The translations under genes and the position numbers were made by a program. DNA of 6,264 bases from RGIG5612 sp045627365 (GTDB taxonomy: Bacteria; Bacillota; Clostridia; Lachnospirales; Lachnospiraceae): the NCBI GenBank assembly GCA_045627365.1, contig JAZQNN010000030.1, forward strand, positions 1 to 6,264, given 5' to 3'. Positions 1 through 5,687 of this stretch are shown here, in pieces (position 1 is the stretch's first letter; every line of letters starts with the position of its first letter). The notes under the pieces are model-generated. The model did not search any database and was not told the origin of the DNA. It was given only the letters and a program-made list of their open reading frames with translations.

Positions 1-599
1 TCTTCTACTGTGAATTCAGGATTGATTTCTGTAAGAACAAGTCCTTCGGGAGTAACATCCATAACACCCATCTCAGTGATGATCTTTGTGATGCAATGTA
101 CAGCTGTGTAAGGAAGTGTGCACTTCTTTAAGATCTTAGGAGATCCCTTTGCTGTATGCTCCATGGCAACGATAACTTTTTCAGCACCAACAAGGAGGTC
201 CATAGCACCGCCCATGCCCGGCATCTTCTTTCCGGGGATGATCCAGTTCGCAAGTGAACCTTCCTGGTCAACCTGAAGACCGCCCAGGATAGTTGCCTGA
301 ACATGGCCGCCACGGATAAGACCGAATGATGTTGAAGAATCGATGAATGCTCCGCCCGGTGCATAGTCAGCAGGCTTGCCGCTGGCATTGATTACATGGA
401 AGAAGTCTTCTTCATGATAAGCACCTGCTCCGGCTGAACCGACAATACCGATCTCGGCCTGAAGTGTTACATGAACGCCTTCGGGAAGGAAATTCGGTAC
501 AAGGTCAGGAATACCGATACCAAGGTTAACAACATCTCCGTCCTTTAATTCTTTAGCTACACGCTTAGCAATGAAAGCTTTGATTTCAGATTTTTCCAT
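1..599 (-). CDS. ctfB: 3-oxoacid/acetoacetate-butyrate CoA-transferase subunit B, 3' end cut by window edge
   Basis: Beta subunit of a heterodimeric family I CoA-transferase (AtoA/ScoB/CtfB type), which moves CoA between short-chain acyl-CoAs and acids through a glutamyl-CoA thioester in the cytoplasm. The frame is open from the ATG at 599-597 to the edge, giving 199 residues. Family members are about 215-220 residues, so only some 20 C-terminal residues and the stop are missing. Visible motifs are VNLGIGIP (residues 24-31), the active-site segment QAEIGIVG (47-54) with candidate nucleophile Glu49, SFGLIRGGHV (91-100), and GMGGAMDL (128-135). The match to remembered C. acetobutylicum CtfB is strong through the LTEIN segment (189-193). 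The usual SENG around the nucleophile reads AEIG here. It lies 17 bp after subunit A, with which it should form the enzyme. The physiological acyl pair cannot be read from sequence; atoA or scoB would be equally fair names. Confidence 0.93.
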   Translation of the reverse strand, partial: MEKSEIKAFIAKRVAKELKDGDVVNLGIGIPDLVPNFLPEGVHVTLQAEIGIVGSAGAGAYHEEDFFHVINASGKPADYAPGGAFIDSSTSFGLIRGGHVQATILGGLQVDQEGSLANWIIPGKKMPGMGGAMDLLVGAEKVIVAMEHTAKGSPKILKKCTLPYTAVHCITKIITEMGVMDVTPEGLVLTEINPEFTVE

Positions 600-604
600 T
601 GTTG

Positions 605-613
605 TTCCCCTTT
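605..613 (-). promoter_or_regulatory. Ribosome binding site of the subunit B gene
   Basis: On the minus strand the sequence reads AAAGGGGAA, ending 5 nt before the ATG at 599. It sits in the 17-nt gap after the subunit A stop codon, so the two subunits are probably translated in close coupling. It fixes 599 as the start codon. Confidence 0.7.
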
Positions 614-616
614 CTG

Positions 617-1297
617 TTACTTAACTACGTAGTCTACAACGATGCCGTAAACACGTACGTTCTCAGGCTCAATCTCGCCGACTTCAACAATCTCTTCAGG
701 CTCGCAGATAACTACGTCAGCAGCATTAGCAATAACCTGGTTGAAGTTAAGAGTTGTTCCCTTGTACCAAACGTTACCGTTCTTATCGCACTTTGTTCCG
801 CCGATAAGAGCGAAGTCAGCATGAAGAGGCTTCATAAGGAGATAATCTCTGCCTTCGATATTCTGTTTTCCAAGGCAAAGAGGGCTCTCCTCAACAAGTG
901 TGCCAACACCGGTAGGAGTAAGAACTCCGCCAAGTCCGAAACCGCCGGCACGGATCATTTCTGCAAGTGATCCCTGAGGAACAAGGTCAACTGTGAGAGT
1001 TCCGTCAACAAGGTTCTGCTCGCCAACTTCGGGGAGAATTCCAACATGAGACATGATAAGTCTCTTTGCACAATGGTTGGCAATAAGCCATCCATTTCCG
1101 TAATATCCCTCAACAGGGCCATATCCATGTCCGCAGCCGGGATCGTTAGCAATGATTGTAAGGTCTTTCTTGCCTGCTTCTGCAAGAGCTTTAAGCAGAT
1201 TGTCAGGGCTGCCGCAGCCTACGAAACCGCCTACCATGATTGTAGCTCCGTCAGGAATAAGCTTAACAACCTCATCAATTGAAGTAAATTTAGGCAT
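617..1297 (-). CDS. ctfA: 3-oxoacid/acetoacetate-butyrate CoA-transferase subunit A
   Basis: Alpha subunit of the same heterodimeric family I CoA-transferase (AtoD/ScoA/CtfA type), 226 residues, close to the family's usual 215-235. The N-terminal CoA-binding motif GGFVGCGSP is at residues 23-31, and the characteristic PQGSLAEMIRAGG is at 107-119, followed by LTPTGVGT (126-133). NFNQVIANAADVVICEPEE near residues 184-202 and a C-terminal hydrophobic VVDYVV (220-225) also match AtoD-type subunits. This subunit shapes the CoA/acyl site, while the nucleophilic glutamate is supplied by subunit B, encoded 17 bp downstream. The start at 1297 is supported by an AGGAGGG 4 nt upstream. It is the third gene of the operon, separated from pct by 81 bp that contain a strong hairpin, so the A/B pair may be expressed at a different level from the two upstream genes. 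Acetoacetate, butyrate, acetate or a longer 3-oxoacid are all possible partners. Confidence 0.94.
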   Translation of the reverse strand: MPKFTSIDEVVKLIPDGATIMVGGFVGCGSPDNLLKALAEAGKKDLTIIANDPGCGHGYGPVEGYYGNGWLIANHCAKRLIMSHVGILPEVGEQNLVDGTLTVDLVPQGSLAEMIRAGGFGLGGVLTPTGVGTLVEESPLCLGKQNIEGRDYLLMKPLHADFALIGGTKCDKNGNVWYKGTTLNFNQVIANAADVVICEPEEIVEVGEIEPENVRVYGIVVDYVVK

Positions 1298-1301
1298 AAT
1301 A

Positions 1302-1308
1302 CCCTCCT
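1302..1308 (-). promoter_or_regulatory. Strong ribosome binding site of the subunit A gene
   Basis: The minus strand reads AGGAGGG, 4 nt before the ATG at 1297. It is the best Shine-Dalgarno match in the minus-strand operon and supports independent, efficient initiation of the A/B pair after the intercistronic hairpin. Confidence 0.8.
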
Positions 1309-1327
1309 ATAGTTATTTATTAAGATT

Positions 1328-1360
1328 GCATCGCATATGCAAATATAACATATGCGATGC
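1328..1360 (-). repeat. Perfect 12-bp inverted repeat between pct and ctfA (intercistronic hairpin)
   Basis: GCATCGCATATG (1328-1339) and CATATGCGATGC (1349-1360) are exact reverse complements around a 9-nt AT-rich loop. In the operon transcript the stem begins 18 nt after the pct stop codon. The minus-strand sequence after it is AATCTTAATAAATAAC, with no U-run, so it does not look like a standard intrinsic terminator. More likely roles are a 3' stabiliser or processing point for the upstream mRNA, a partial attenuator, or, as DNA, an operator for a dimeric regulator. A weak TATATT -10-like box lies across the loop, but its -35 match (TGGTAA at 17 bp) is poor, so an internal promoter is only a possibility. 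Confidence 0.8.
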
Positions 1361-1378
1361 TGATTTACCAGTACAGTA

Positions 1379-2935
1379 TTATTTAGTCATTCCCATCGGG
1401 CCGGCTGTGAACATCTTAGGATCCATGATCTTAAGATCTTTGCTGATGATAGGAGTGAATTCCATGTAAGCAAGAATGTCTTTCTCAAGATCAACGCCGG
1501 GAGCGATCTCAATAAGAGTCATTCCTTCAGGCTCCATCTTGAATACGGCACGCTCAGAAATGTAGTAAACGGTCTTGCCTGTCTTACGTGCATAGTCGCC
1601 TGAGAATGTGATTTGTTCAACGTCTTTCTTGTACTTGATGAACTTGCCCTGCTGAACGATCTCAATCTTGCCATCACCGATGTTGAACTTGTTTCCGCCT
1701 GCAAGGAATGTTCCTACGAAGCATACAACGTCAGAGCACTGAGTAATGTTGATGAATCCACCGGGGCCTGTAACCTTTCCTGCGAACTTGGAAACGTTAA
1801 CGTTACCGTGGCTGTCAACTTCTGCAGCACCTAAAACTGCAACATCGATTCCGCCGCCGTCGTAAATATCGAATGTATTGATATGAGAAATAATAGCTTC
1901 AGGGTTAACTGCGCAGCAGATTCTCATTCCGCCGAGAGGAACACCGCCGAAGATACCTGCCTCGATTGAAAGAACGATATCATCTGAGAATCCTTCTTCT
2001 GCAGCAACGTCAGAAACCATTTCCGGCATACCGATACCAAGGTTAACATGAGCTCCCTTAGGGATAACAGCTGCAGCTCTACGTCCGCATACCTTTCTCT
2101 CTGAAAGAGGTTCGGGAGTGTATGAACCTGCAGGTACTCTGTACTCACCGCTCCACTCCGGATGATATTCAGGATCAGCAAGGCACTGTCTGTGGCCGTC
2201 TTTGTCTGCTATAACAACATAGTCAACAAGTGCTGAAGGGATAACAACATCATGAGCCTTGAGGTTACCACGCTCAACAACTGTCTCAACCTGAGCGATT
2301 ACGATACCGCCTGAGTTGTGAGTTGCGCATGCCATTTCGAAAGCATCCATTTCGATTGCTTCCTTAGTCTGGGTGATGTTACCGATTGTATCGGAAGCAG
2401 TACCACGAACGAAGCAAACGTTGATGGGCTGTGTCTTGTAACGGAGATATTCCTGACCGTCGAATTCAACAACTTCAACGATTTCCTTATCCTGATCCTT
2501 AGCTGCCTGATTGCCCTTGCATCCTTCGATACGAGGATCCGCATATGTCTCAAGACCAACTGTTGTGAATACGCCGGGCTTCTTGCCGGCAAGTGCACGA
2601 AGGATCTGTGAGTTAACACCCTGGGGAACGATGTAGCAAGGGAATGCATTTGCATCAACAAGAGCCTTCATCTTAGGTGTTGTTCCAACGTGAGCTGTAT
2701 GAAGCTCGCCGATAAGGCCTTCAAGAGCCAGAGCGTTCATGCCCCAGTCTCCGTTGTCGCCGATACCTGACTCGTAGAAAAGTCTGATATTCTTAGGGCT
2801 GCCTGTCTCCAGGAATCTATCACGAAGTGCGTTGAGAAGTGTCTGAGGAATAGATGTAGCGATAATACCCTGGCATCCCAGTGTGTCGCCATCTTTAATC
2901 AGTTCGGCGGCTTCGCGAGCTGTAATAACTTTCAT
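1379..2935 (-). CDS. pct: Propionate CoA-transferase-type acyl-CoA:acetate CoA-transferase
   Basis: Single-chain family I CoA-transferase (Pct/YdiF type), 518 residues, a full-length match to the roughly 520-residue family. It transfers CoA from acetyl-, propionyl- or similar CoA to a short carboxylate, for example lactate or another 2-hydroxy acid. The N-terminal alpha-like half (about 1-250) shows KPGVFTTVGLETYADPR at 119-135 and HNSGGIVIAQVE at 206-217. The beta-like half has VNLGIGMP (297-304), the active-site segment SIEAGIFGGVP (323-333) with candidate nucleophile Glu325 (codon 1963-1961), YDGGGIDVAVLGAAEVD (358-374) and GGFINITQCSDV (392-403). Glu325 aligns with the known nucleophile of C. 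propionicum Pct, as recalled. The C-terminal AYMEFTPII and IMDPKMF also match. It is the second gene of the operon, 26 bp after the FldA/HadA-like gene. The exact substrate is not determinable; an acetate- or butyrate-specific YdiF-like activity is an alternative. Confidence 0.93.
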   Translation of the reverse strand: MKVITAREAAELIKDGDTLGCQGIIATSIPQTLLNALRDRFLETGSPKNIRLFYESGIGDNGDWGMNALALEGLIGELHTAHVGTTPKMKALVDANAFPCYIVPQGVNSQILRALAGKKPGVFTTVGLETYADPRIEGCKGNQAAKDQDKEIVEVVEFDGQEYLRYKTQPINVCFVRGTASDTIGNITQTKEAIEMDAFEMACATHNSGGIVIAQVETVVERGNLKAHDVVIPSALVDYVVIADKDGHRQCLADPEYHPEWSGEYRVPAGSYTPEPLSERKVCGRRAAAVIPKGAHVNLGIGMPEMVSDVAAEEGFSDDIVLSIEAGIFGGVPLGGMRICCAVNPEAIISHINTFDIYDGGGIDVAVLGAAEVDSHGNVNVSKFAGKVTGPGGFINITQCSDVVCFVGTFLAGGNKFNIGDGKIEIVQQGKFIKYKKDVEQITFSGDYARKTGKTVYYISERAVFKMEPEGMTLIEIAPGVDLEKDILAYMEFTPIISKDLKIMDPKMFTAGPMGMTK

Positions 2936-2942
2936 CTTTTTG

Positions 2943-2949
2943 TCTCCTT
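2943..2949 (-). promoter_or_regulatory. Ribosome binding site of the pct gene
   Basis: The minus strand reads AAGGAGA, 7 nt before the ATG at 2935, within the 26-bp gap after the upstream stop codon (TGA at 2964-2962). It supports 2935 as the start. Confidence 0.75.
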
Positions 2950-2961
2950 AATTTATTATTT

Positions 2962-4200
2962 TCAGTCTTTCCACTGAGCGATTACACCATTTGCAAGCAT
3001 TTCTTCAGCGTCTTCCTTTGAGTAGCCCATCATTTCGAGAACTTCGAATGAGTGCTCACCAACACGGCTGTAAGGAATGTTAACAACAGGCTCCGGCTTG
3101 TCACCGAATGTTGCGGGAGGAGCCGGGAACATGGTTGTTGTTCCGTCTCTGTGGGTTACAGGATAGATCATGTTGTTTGCAAGAGCCTGCTCATCTGTAA
3201 CTACATCATATACATGGTAGATCTTTGAGAAAGCAACGTCATTTTCCTGAAGTCTCTTGCACATTTCTTCCTCTGTGTACTGAGCGAAACCGTTTTCGAT
3301 AATGTGGAACATTTCGTCACGGTTTTCTGTAGCACCGTCAGGATTGTTGAAACGGGGATCATCCATAAGGTCTTCTCTGCCGACTGCCTTGAGATATTTA
3401 GGATAGATCTTAGCATCGAAAATACTGGTGTTGATCCATGCGCCGTCTTTTGTCTTATATGTATTGCATACAGGAGATGCCGGCTTTGTTCTTGTCTTCG
3501 GATAGATATCATGAGGGTTGTACTGGCATGACATAAGGTCGCAGCCTGCTGCCCATACAGCCTGTCCGTAAAGAGAAGCAAAGATCTGGCAGCCTTCGCC
3601 TGTCTTTTCTCGCTGATAAAGACCTGTTCCGATAGCGCCTGCAAGTGTTGATGCGGTTGAGTTATCACCTATTCCGTAGAAAGGAATTGCAGGTGAAGCA
3701 CCTTCAGCACCGCCGCCTTCGGACTGGTCGATCTGCATTCCTGAATGTGACCAGTAAGCAACTGTGTCATAACCTGCGTCGTCTTTTTCAGGGCCATAGT
3801 TACCGAATCCGTTGATAGCTGCCCAGATAAGGCGAGGATATTTTGCATGAAGTGTCTCATAATCAAGACCGTTCTTAGCAAGAGCCTTAGGACGCCAGTT
3901 TGTAGCAAAAACATCTGCCCAAGCAAGAAGTTTCTGCATAACTTCGGCACCCTTAGGATCCTTAAGGTTGAGATTGATGACCTTCTTGTTAACATTGTAA
4001 TGACCAAAGAATGAGTTATGGTCGTCCTGGCAGATCATTCCGAGAGTGGAACCGATAAGACGCATCGGATCGCCGGCAACGGACTCAACTTTTATTACTT
4101 CTGCACCCCAGCTTGCAAGAATTACAGTTGCAGCGGGAACAGAAATATACTGGCCGAGGTCAAGTACATGTACCCCCTCCAAAGGTTTTGTGTTGTTCAT
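2962..4200 (-). CDS. Family III CoA-transferase (CaiB/BaiF fold), FldA/HadA-like
   Basis: Family III CoA-transferase, 412 residues, the usual length. Members form interlocked cytoplasmic dimers and use an aspartyl-CoA intermediate. The N-terminus (LEGVHVLDLGQYISVPAA, 7-24) and GAEVIKVES (32-40) form the CoA-binding half. NWRPKAL (101-107) with NGLDYETL (110-117) closely resembles, from memory, the C. sporogenes cinnamoyl-CoA:phenyllactate transferase FldA. The probable catalytic Asp is Asp179 in YGIGDNSTA (175-183; codon 3666-3664). The C-terminus has the family LEMMGYSKED (388-397). The position that is GHD in the plus-strand paralogue is GYD here (143-145), and no racemase-type Glu is seen, so transferase activity is favoured. 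It is the first gene of the minus operon, so it may carry the pathway-specific step, for example CoA transfer to a 2-hydroxy or aryl acid. FldA/HadA (Stickland), BbsF-like and bile-acid-type transferases are all plausible, so no symbol is given. Confidence 0.9.
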   Translation of the reverse strand: MNNTKPLEGVHVLDLGQYISVPAATVILASWGAEVIKVESVAGDPMRLIGSTLGMICQDDHNSFFGHYNVNKKVINLNLKDPKGAEVMQKLLAWADVFATNWRPKALAKNGLDYETLHAKYPRLIWAAINGFGNYGPEKDDAGYDTVAYWSHSGMQIDQSEGGGAEGASPAIPFYGIGDNSTASTLAGAIGTGLYQREKTGEGCQIFASLYGQAVWAAGCDLMSCQYNPHDIYPKTRTKPASPVCNTYKTKDGAWINTSIFDAKIYPKYLKAVGREDLMDDPRFNNPDGATENRDEMFHIIENGFAQYTEEEMCKRLQENDVAFSKIYHVYDVVTDEQALANNMIYPVTHRDGTTTMFPAPPATFGDKPEPVVNIPYSRVGEHSFEVLEMMGYSKEDAEEMLANGVIAQWKD

Positions 4201-4210
4201 TTCTTATTCC

Positions 4211-4220
4211 GTCTCCTTTC
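4211..4220 (-). promoter_or_regulatory. Ribosome binding site of the FldA/HadA-like gene
   Basis: The minus strand reads GAAAGGAGAC. The GGAGA core lies 11 nt before the ATG at 4200, slightly longer than usual. No better start codon lies nearer to it, and the MNNTKPLEGVHVLDLG N-terminus fits the family. Confidence 0.65.
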
Positions 4221-4250
4221 AGCTTGTGCTGTGTAAATATATGCTTTTAG

Positions 4251-4279
4251 ATTATATATCAATTTTTTTTATCTCGCAA
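4251..4279 (-). promoter_or_regulatory. Sigma-A-type promoter of the CoA-transferase operon
   Basis: Reading the minus strand, a TTGCGA -35 box (4279-4274) is followed by exactly 17 nt, including a run of eight A, and a perfect TATAAT -10 box (4256-4251). Transcription would begin near 4244, giving a leader of about 43 nt before the ATG at 4200. The -35 matches the consensus TTGACA at four of six bases. Confidence 0.75.
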
Positions 4280-4348
4280 TTAAAAAACTTTGCTTTAATA
4301 GGCTAAGTACATAAAAAAAACATACCGAATCTAATTTAACTATTAAAC
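4280..4348. promoter_or_regulatory. Core of the divergent intergenic region with short inverted repeats
   Basis: About 70 bp of AT-rich DNA separates the -35 boxes of the two divergent promoters. TTTAATAG (4294-4301) and CTATTAAA (4340-4347) form an 8-bp inverted repeat. The 9-mer AGCAAAGTT occurs on the minus strand at 4294-4286, just upstream of the minus -35, and on the plus strand at 4382-4390, near the plus transcription start. CTATT (4340-4344) and AATAG (4352-4356) form a further short dyad over the plus -35. These are candidate operator half-sites, but in such AT-rich DNA some short repeats are expected by chance. No regulator gene lies in the window. Confidence 0.3.
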
Positions 4349-4377
4349 TTGAATAGTAAAAAAACGAGGGTTATAAT
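4349..4377 (+). promoter_or_regulatory. Sigma-A-type promoter of the racemase-like gene
   Basis: TTGAAT (4349-4354) and a perfect TATAAT (4372-4377) are separated by 17 nt. Transcription would start near 4384, leaving a leader of about 39 nt before the ATG at 4423. This makes the plus gene separately promoted, back to back with the minus operon. Confidence 0.8.
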
Positions 4378-4409
4378 TAACAGCAAAGTTGTTTTTATGC
4401 AACAAAATT

Positions 4410-4415
4410 AGGAGG
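4410..4415 (+). promoter_or_regulatory. Consensus ribosome binding site of the racemase-like gene
   Basis: AGGAGG, with 7 nt to the ATG at 4423, is optimal spacing and settles the start codon. Confidence 0.85.
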
Positions 4416-4422
4416 TAATTAA

Positions 4423-5601
4423 ATGGGCGCTTTAGATGGTTATAAGGTATTGGATTTTTCCACACTGCTTCCCGGACCGTATGCAACAATGTCACTCGCT
4501 GATATGGGCGCAGAAGTTCTTAAGGTTTCAAGCAAGGACAAATATGACCTTGTTGTAAACTGGCCGCCGGTTATTAACGGTGCACAGGTTACAGGAGCAC
4601 AGGGATGGCTCGGAAGAAACAAAAAAACAATTTATCTCAACATGAAGAAGGAAAAATCTGTTGAGGCAGTTAAGAAACTTGTTCAGGAATATGATATCGT
4701 TGTTGAACAGTTCCGTCCCGGAGTTATGGATAAACTCGGAATCGGTTATGAAGCTCTTAAGGCTGTTAACCCCAGAATTATTTACTGTGCAATAACAGGT
4801 TATGGCCAGAACGGCGTATTCTCAATGAAGGCCGGCCATGACATCAACTATCTTTCAAGAGCAGGTATCTCTTATGCAGCAGGAAGACAGAACGGCGGAC
4901 CCAGCCTTTACAACTTCCAGATCGCTGACGTAGCAGGCGGCTCAATGAACGCTATCGCTTCAATCCTTGCAGCTATTATCTACAGAGAGAAAACAGGCAA
5001 GGGCCAGTTCATCGATGTTTCAATGCAGGATTCGGTTATTCCTTTCAACTCTATGGACGGAGCAAGCTACTTTGCAGGCGGCCCCATGCCCACACGTGAA
5101 AGCGGAGCTCTTAACGGCGGCGAAATCTATGATTTCTATGAGTGCAAAGATGGCCAGTATATGTCAGTAGGTTCTCTTGAGCCCAAGTTCTTTGCAGGAC
5201 TTTGCAATCTCATGGGACATCCTGAGTGGGCTGACGGCGCAATCCTTAAGGATAAGGCCAACATCCCCATGGTTAAGCAGACATTCAAGGACAACTTCCT
5301 TACAAAGACAAGAGATGAATGGGCAGAGCTTGCAGCTCCTTATGATTCATGCATAGAGCCCGTTATGAATCTTGAAGAAGTATCAAATGACGAGCATCTT
5401 GTTTCAAGGAACATGTTCCCTGAGGTAGAAGTTCCCGTATCAGACGGTGTTAAGGTTAAACAGCTTGGTTGCCCGTTCAACCTTTCAGAATGCCAGCCAG
5501 AATACAAGTGGGCAGGATATCCGGAAGGATACCATACAAACGAGATCCTCGGAGCTATGGGATACAGCGAAGAAGATATCCAGGATATGATTTCCAAATA
5601 A
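4423..5601 (+). CDS. CaiB/BaiF-fold protein, probable alpha-methylacyl-CoA racemase
   Basis: A 392-residue family III-fold protein that probably epimerises the alpha carbon of a 2-methyl- (or otherwise 2-substituted) acyl-CoA by proton exchange. The N-terminus LDGYKVLDFSTLLPGPYATM (4-23) with GAEVLKV (29-35) and EQFRPGVMDKLGIGYE (95-110) place it in the family. It carries GHDINYLSRAG (138-148) with His139/Asp140, IADVAGGSM (167-175) with Asp169, and VGSLEPKFF (249-257) with Glu253. As recalled, the Mycobacterium tuberculosis racemase MCR uses His126, Asp156 and Glu241; the spacings here (30 and 84) match MCR's (30 and 85). The catalytic GD...G pattern of transferases is not seen, although Asp169 alone would also fit a transferase Asp. 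The C-terminus has AMGYSEEDIQDM. It has its own promoter and terminator and is divergent from the CoA-transferase operon, so it likely acts on one of that operon's acyl-CoA products. A genuine CoA-transferase remains the alternative. Confidence 0.87.
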   Translation: MGALDGYKVLDFSTLLPGPYATMSLADMGAEVLKVSSKDKYDLVVNWPPVINGAQVTGAQGWLGRNKKTIYLNMKKEKSVEAVKKLVQEYDIVVEQFRPGVMDKLGIGYEALKAVNPRIIYCAITGYGQNGVFSMKAGHDINYLSRAGISYAAGRQNGGPSLYNFQIADVAGGSMNAIASILAAIIYREKTGKGQFIDVSMQDSVIPFNSMDGASYFAGGPMPTRESGALNGGEIYDFYECKDGQYMSVGSLEPKFFAGLCNLMGHPEWADGAILKDKANIPMVKQTFKDNFLTKTRDEWAELAAPYDSCIEPVMNLEEVSNDEHLVSRNMFPEVEVPVSDGVKVKQLGCPFNLSECQPEYKWAGYPEGYHTNEILGAMGYSEEDIQDMISK

Positions 5602-5621
5602 TTAATTATTAACGAAAACCC

Positions 5622-5657
5622 AAAAAAACAGGAGCCTTTATGGCTCCTGTTTTTTTT
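5622..5657. terminator. Bidirectional intrinsic terminator between convergent genes
   Basis: CAGGAGCC (5629-5636) and GGCTCCTG (5642-5649) form a perfect 8-bp GC-rich stem with a TTTAT loop. Seven A precede it (5622-5628) and eight T follow it (5650-5657), so it has a U-tract in either direction. It lies 20 nt after the plus gene's stop and about 30 nt after the minus gene's stop at 5688, and should serve both. Confidence 0.93.
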
Positions 5658-5687
5658 ATGGGAGATATTTTCCAACTATTTCTTATC

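Noticed and set aside
1328..1360. The intercistronic hairpin as an intrinsic terminator ending the pct transcript
   Set aside because: No U-tract follows the stem on the minus strand, and none follows in the plus direction either, where no gene would need it.
599..1469. Plus-strand open frames at 599-970, 1046-1282 and 1152-1469
   Set aside because: They lie antisense mainly to the well-supported subunit A gene (and the end of pct), have no ribosome binding site, and encode compositions with no recognisable family.
3201..4007. Minus-strand open frames at 3201-3668 and 3669-4007
   Set aside because: They are out-of-frame readings of the FldA/HadA-like gene, whose own frame gives a full-length family match with intact motifs.
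4018..4306. Plus-strand frames (4018-4236, 4046-4306) reaching into the divergent promoter region
   Set aside because: They overlap the 5' end of the minus operon and both its ribosome binding site and promoter; no ribosome binding site or family similarity is seen.
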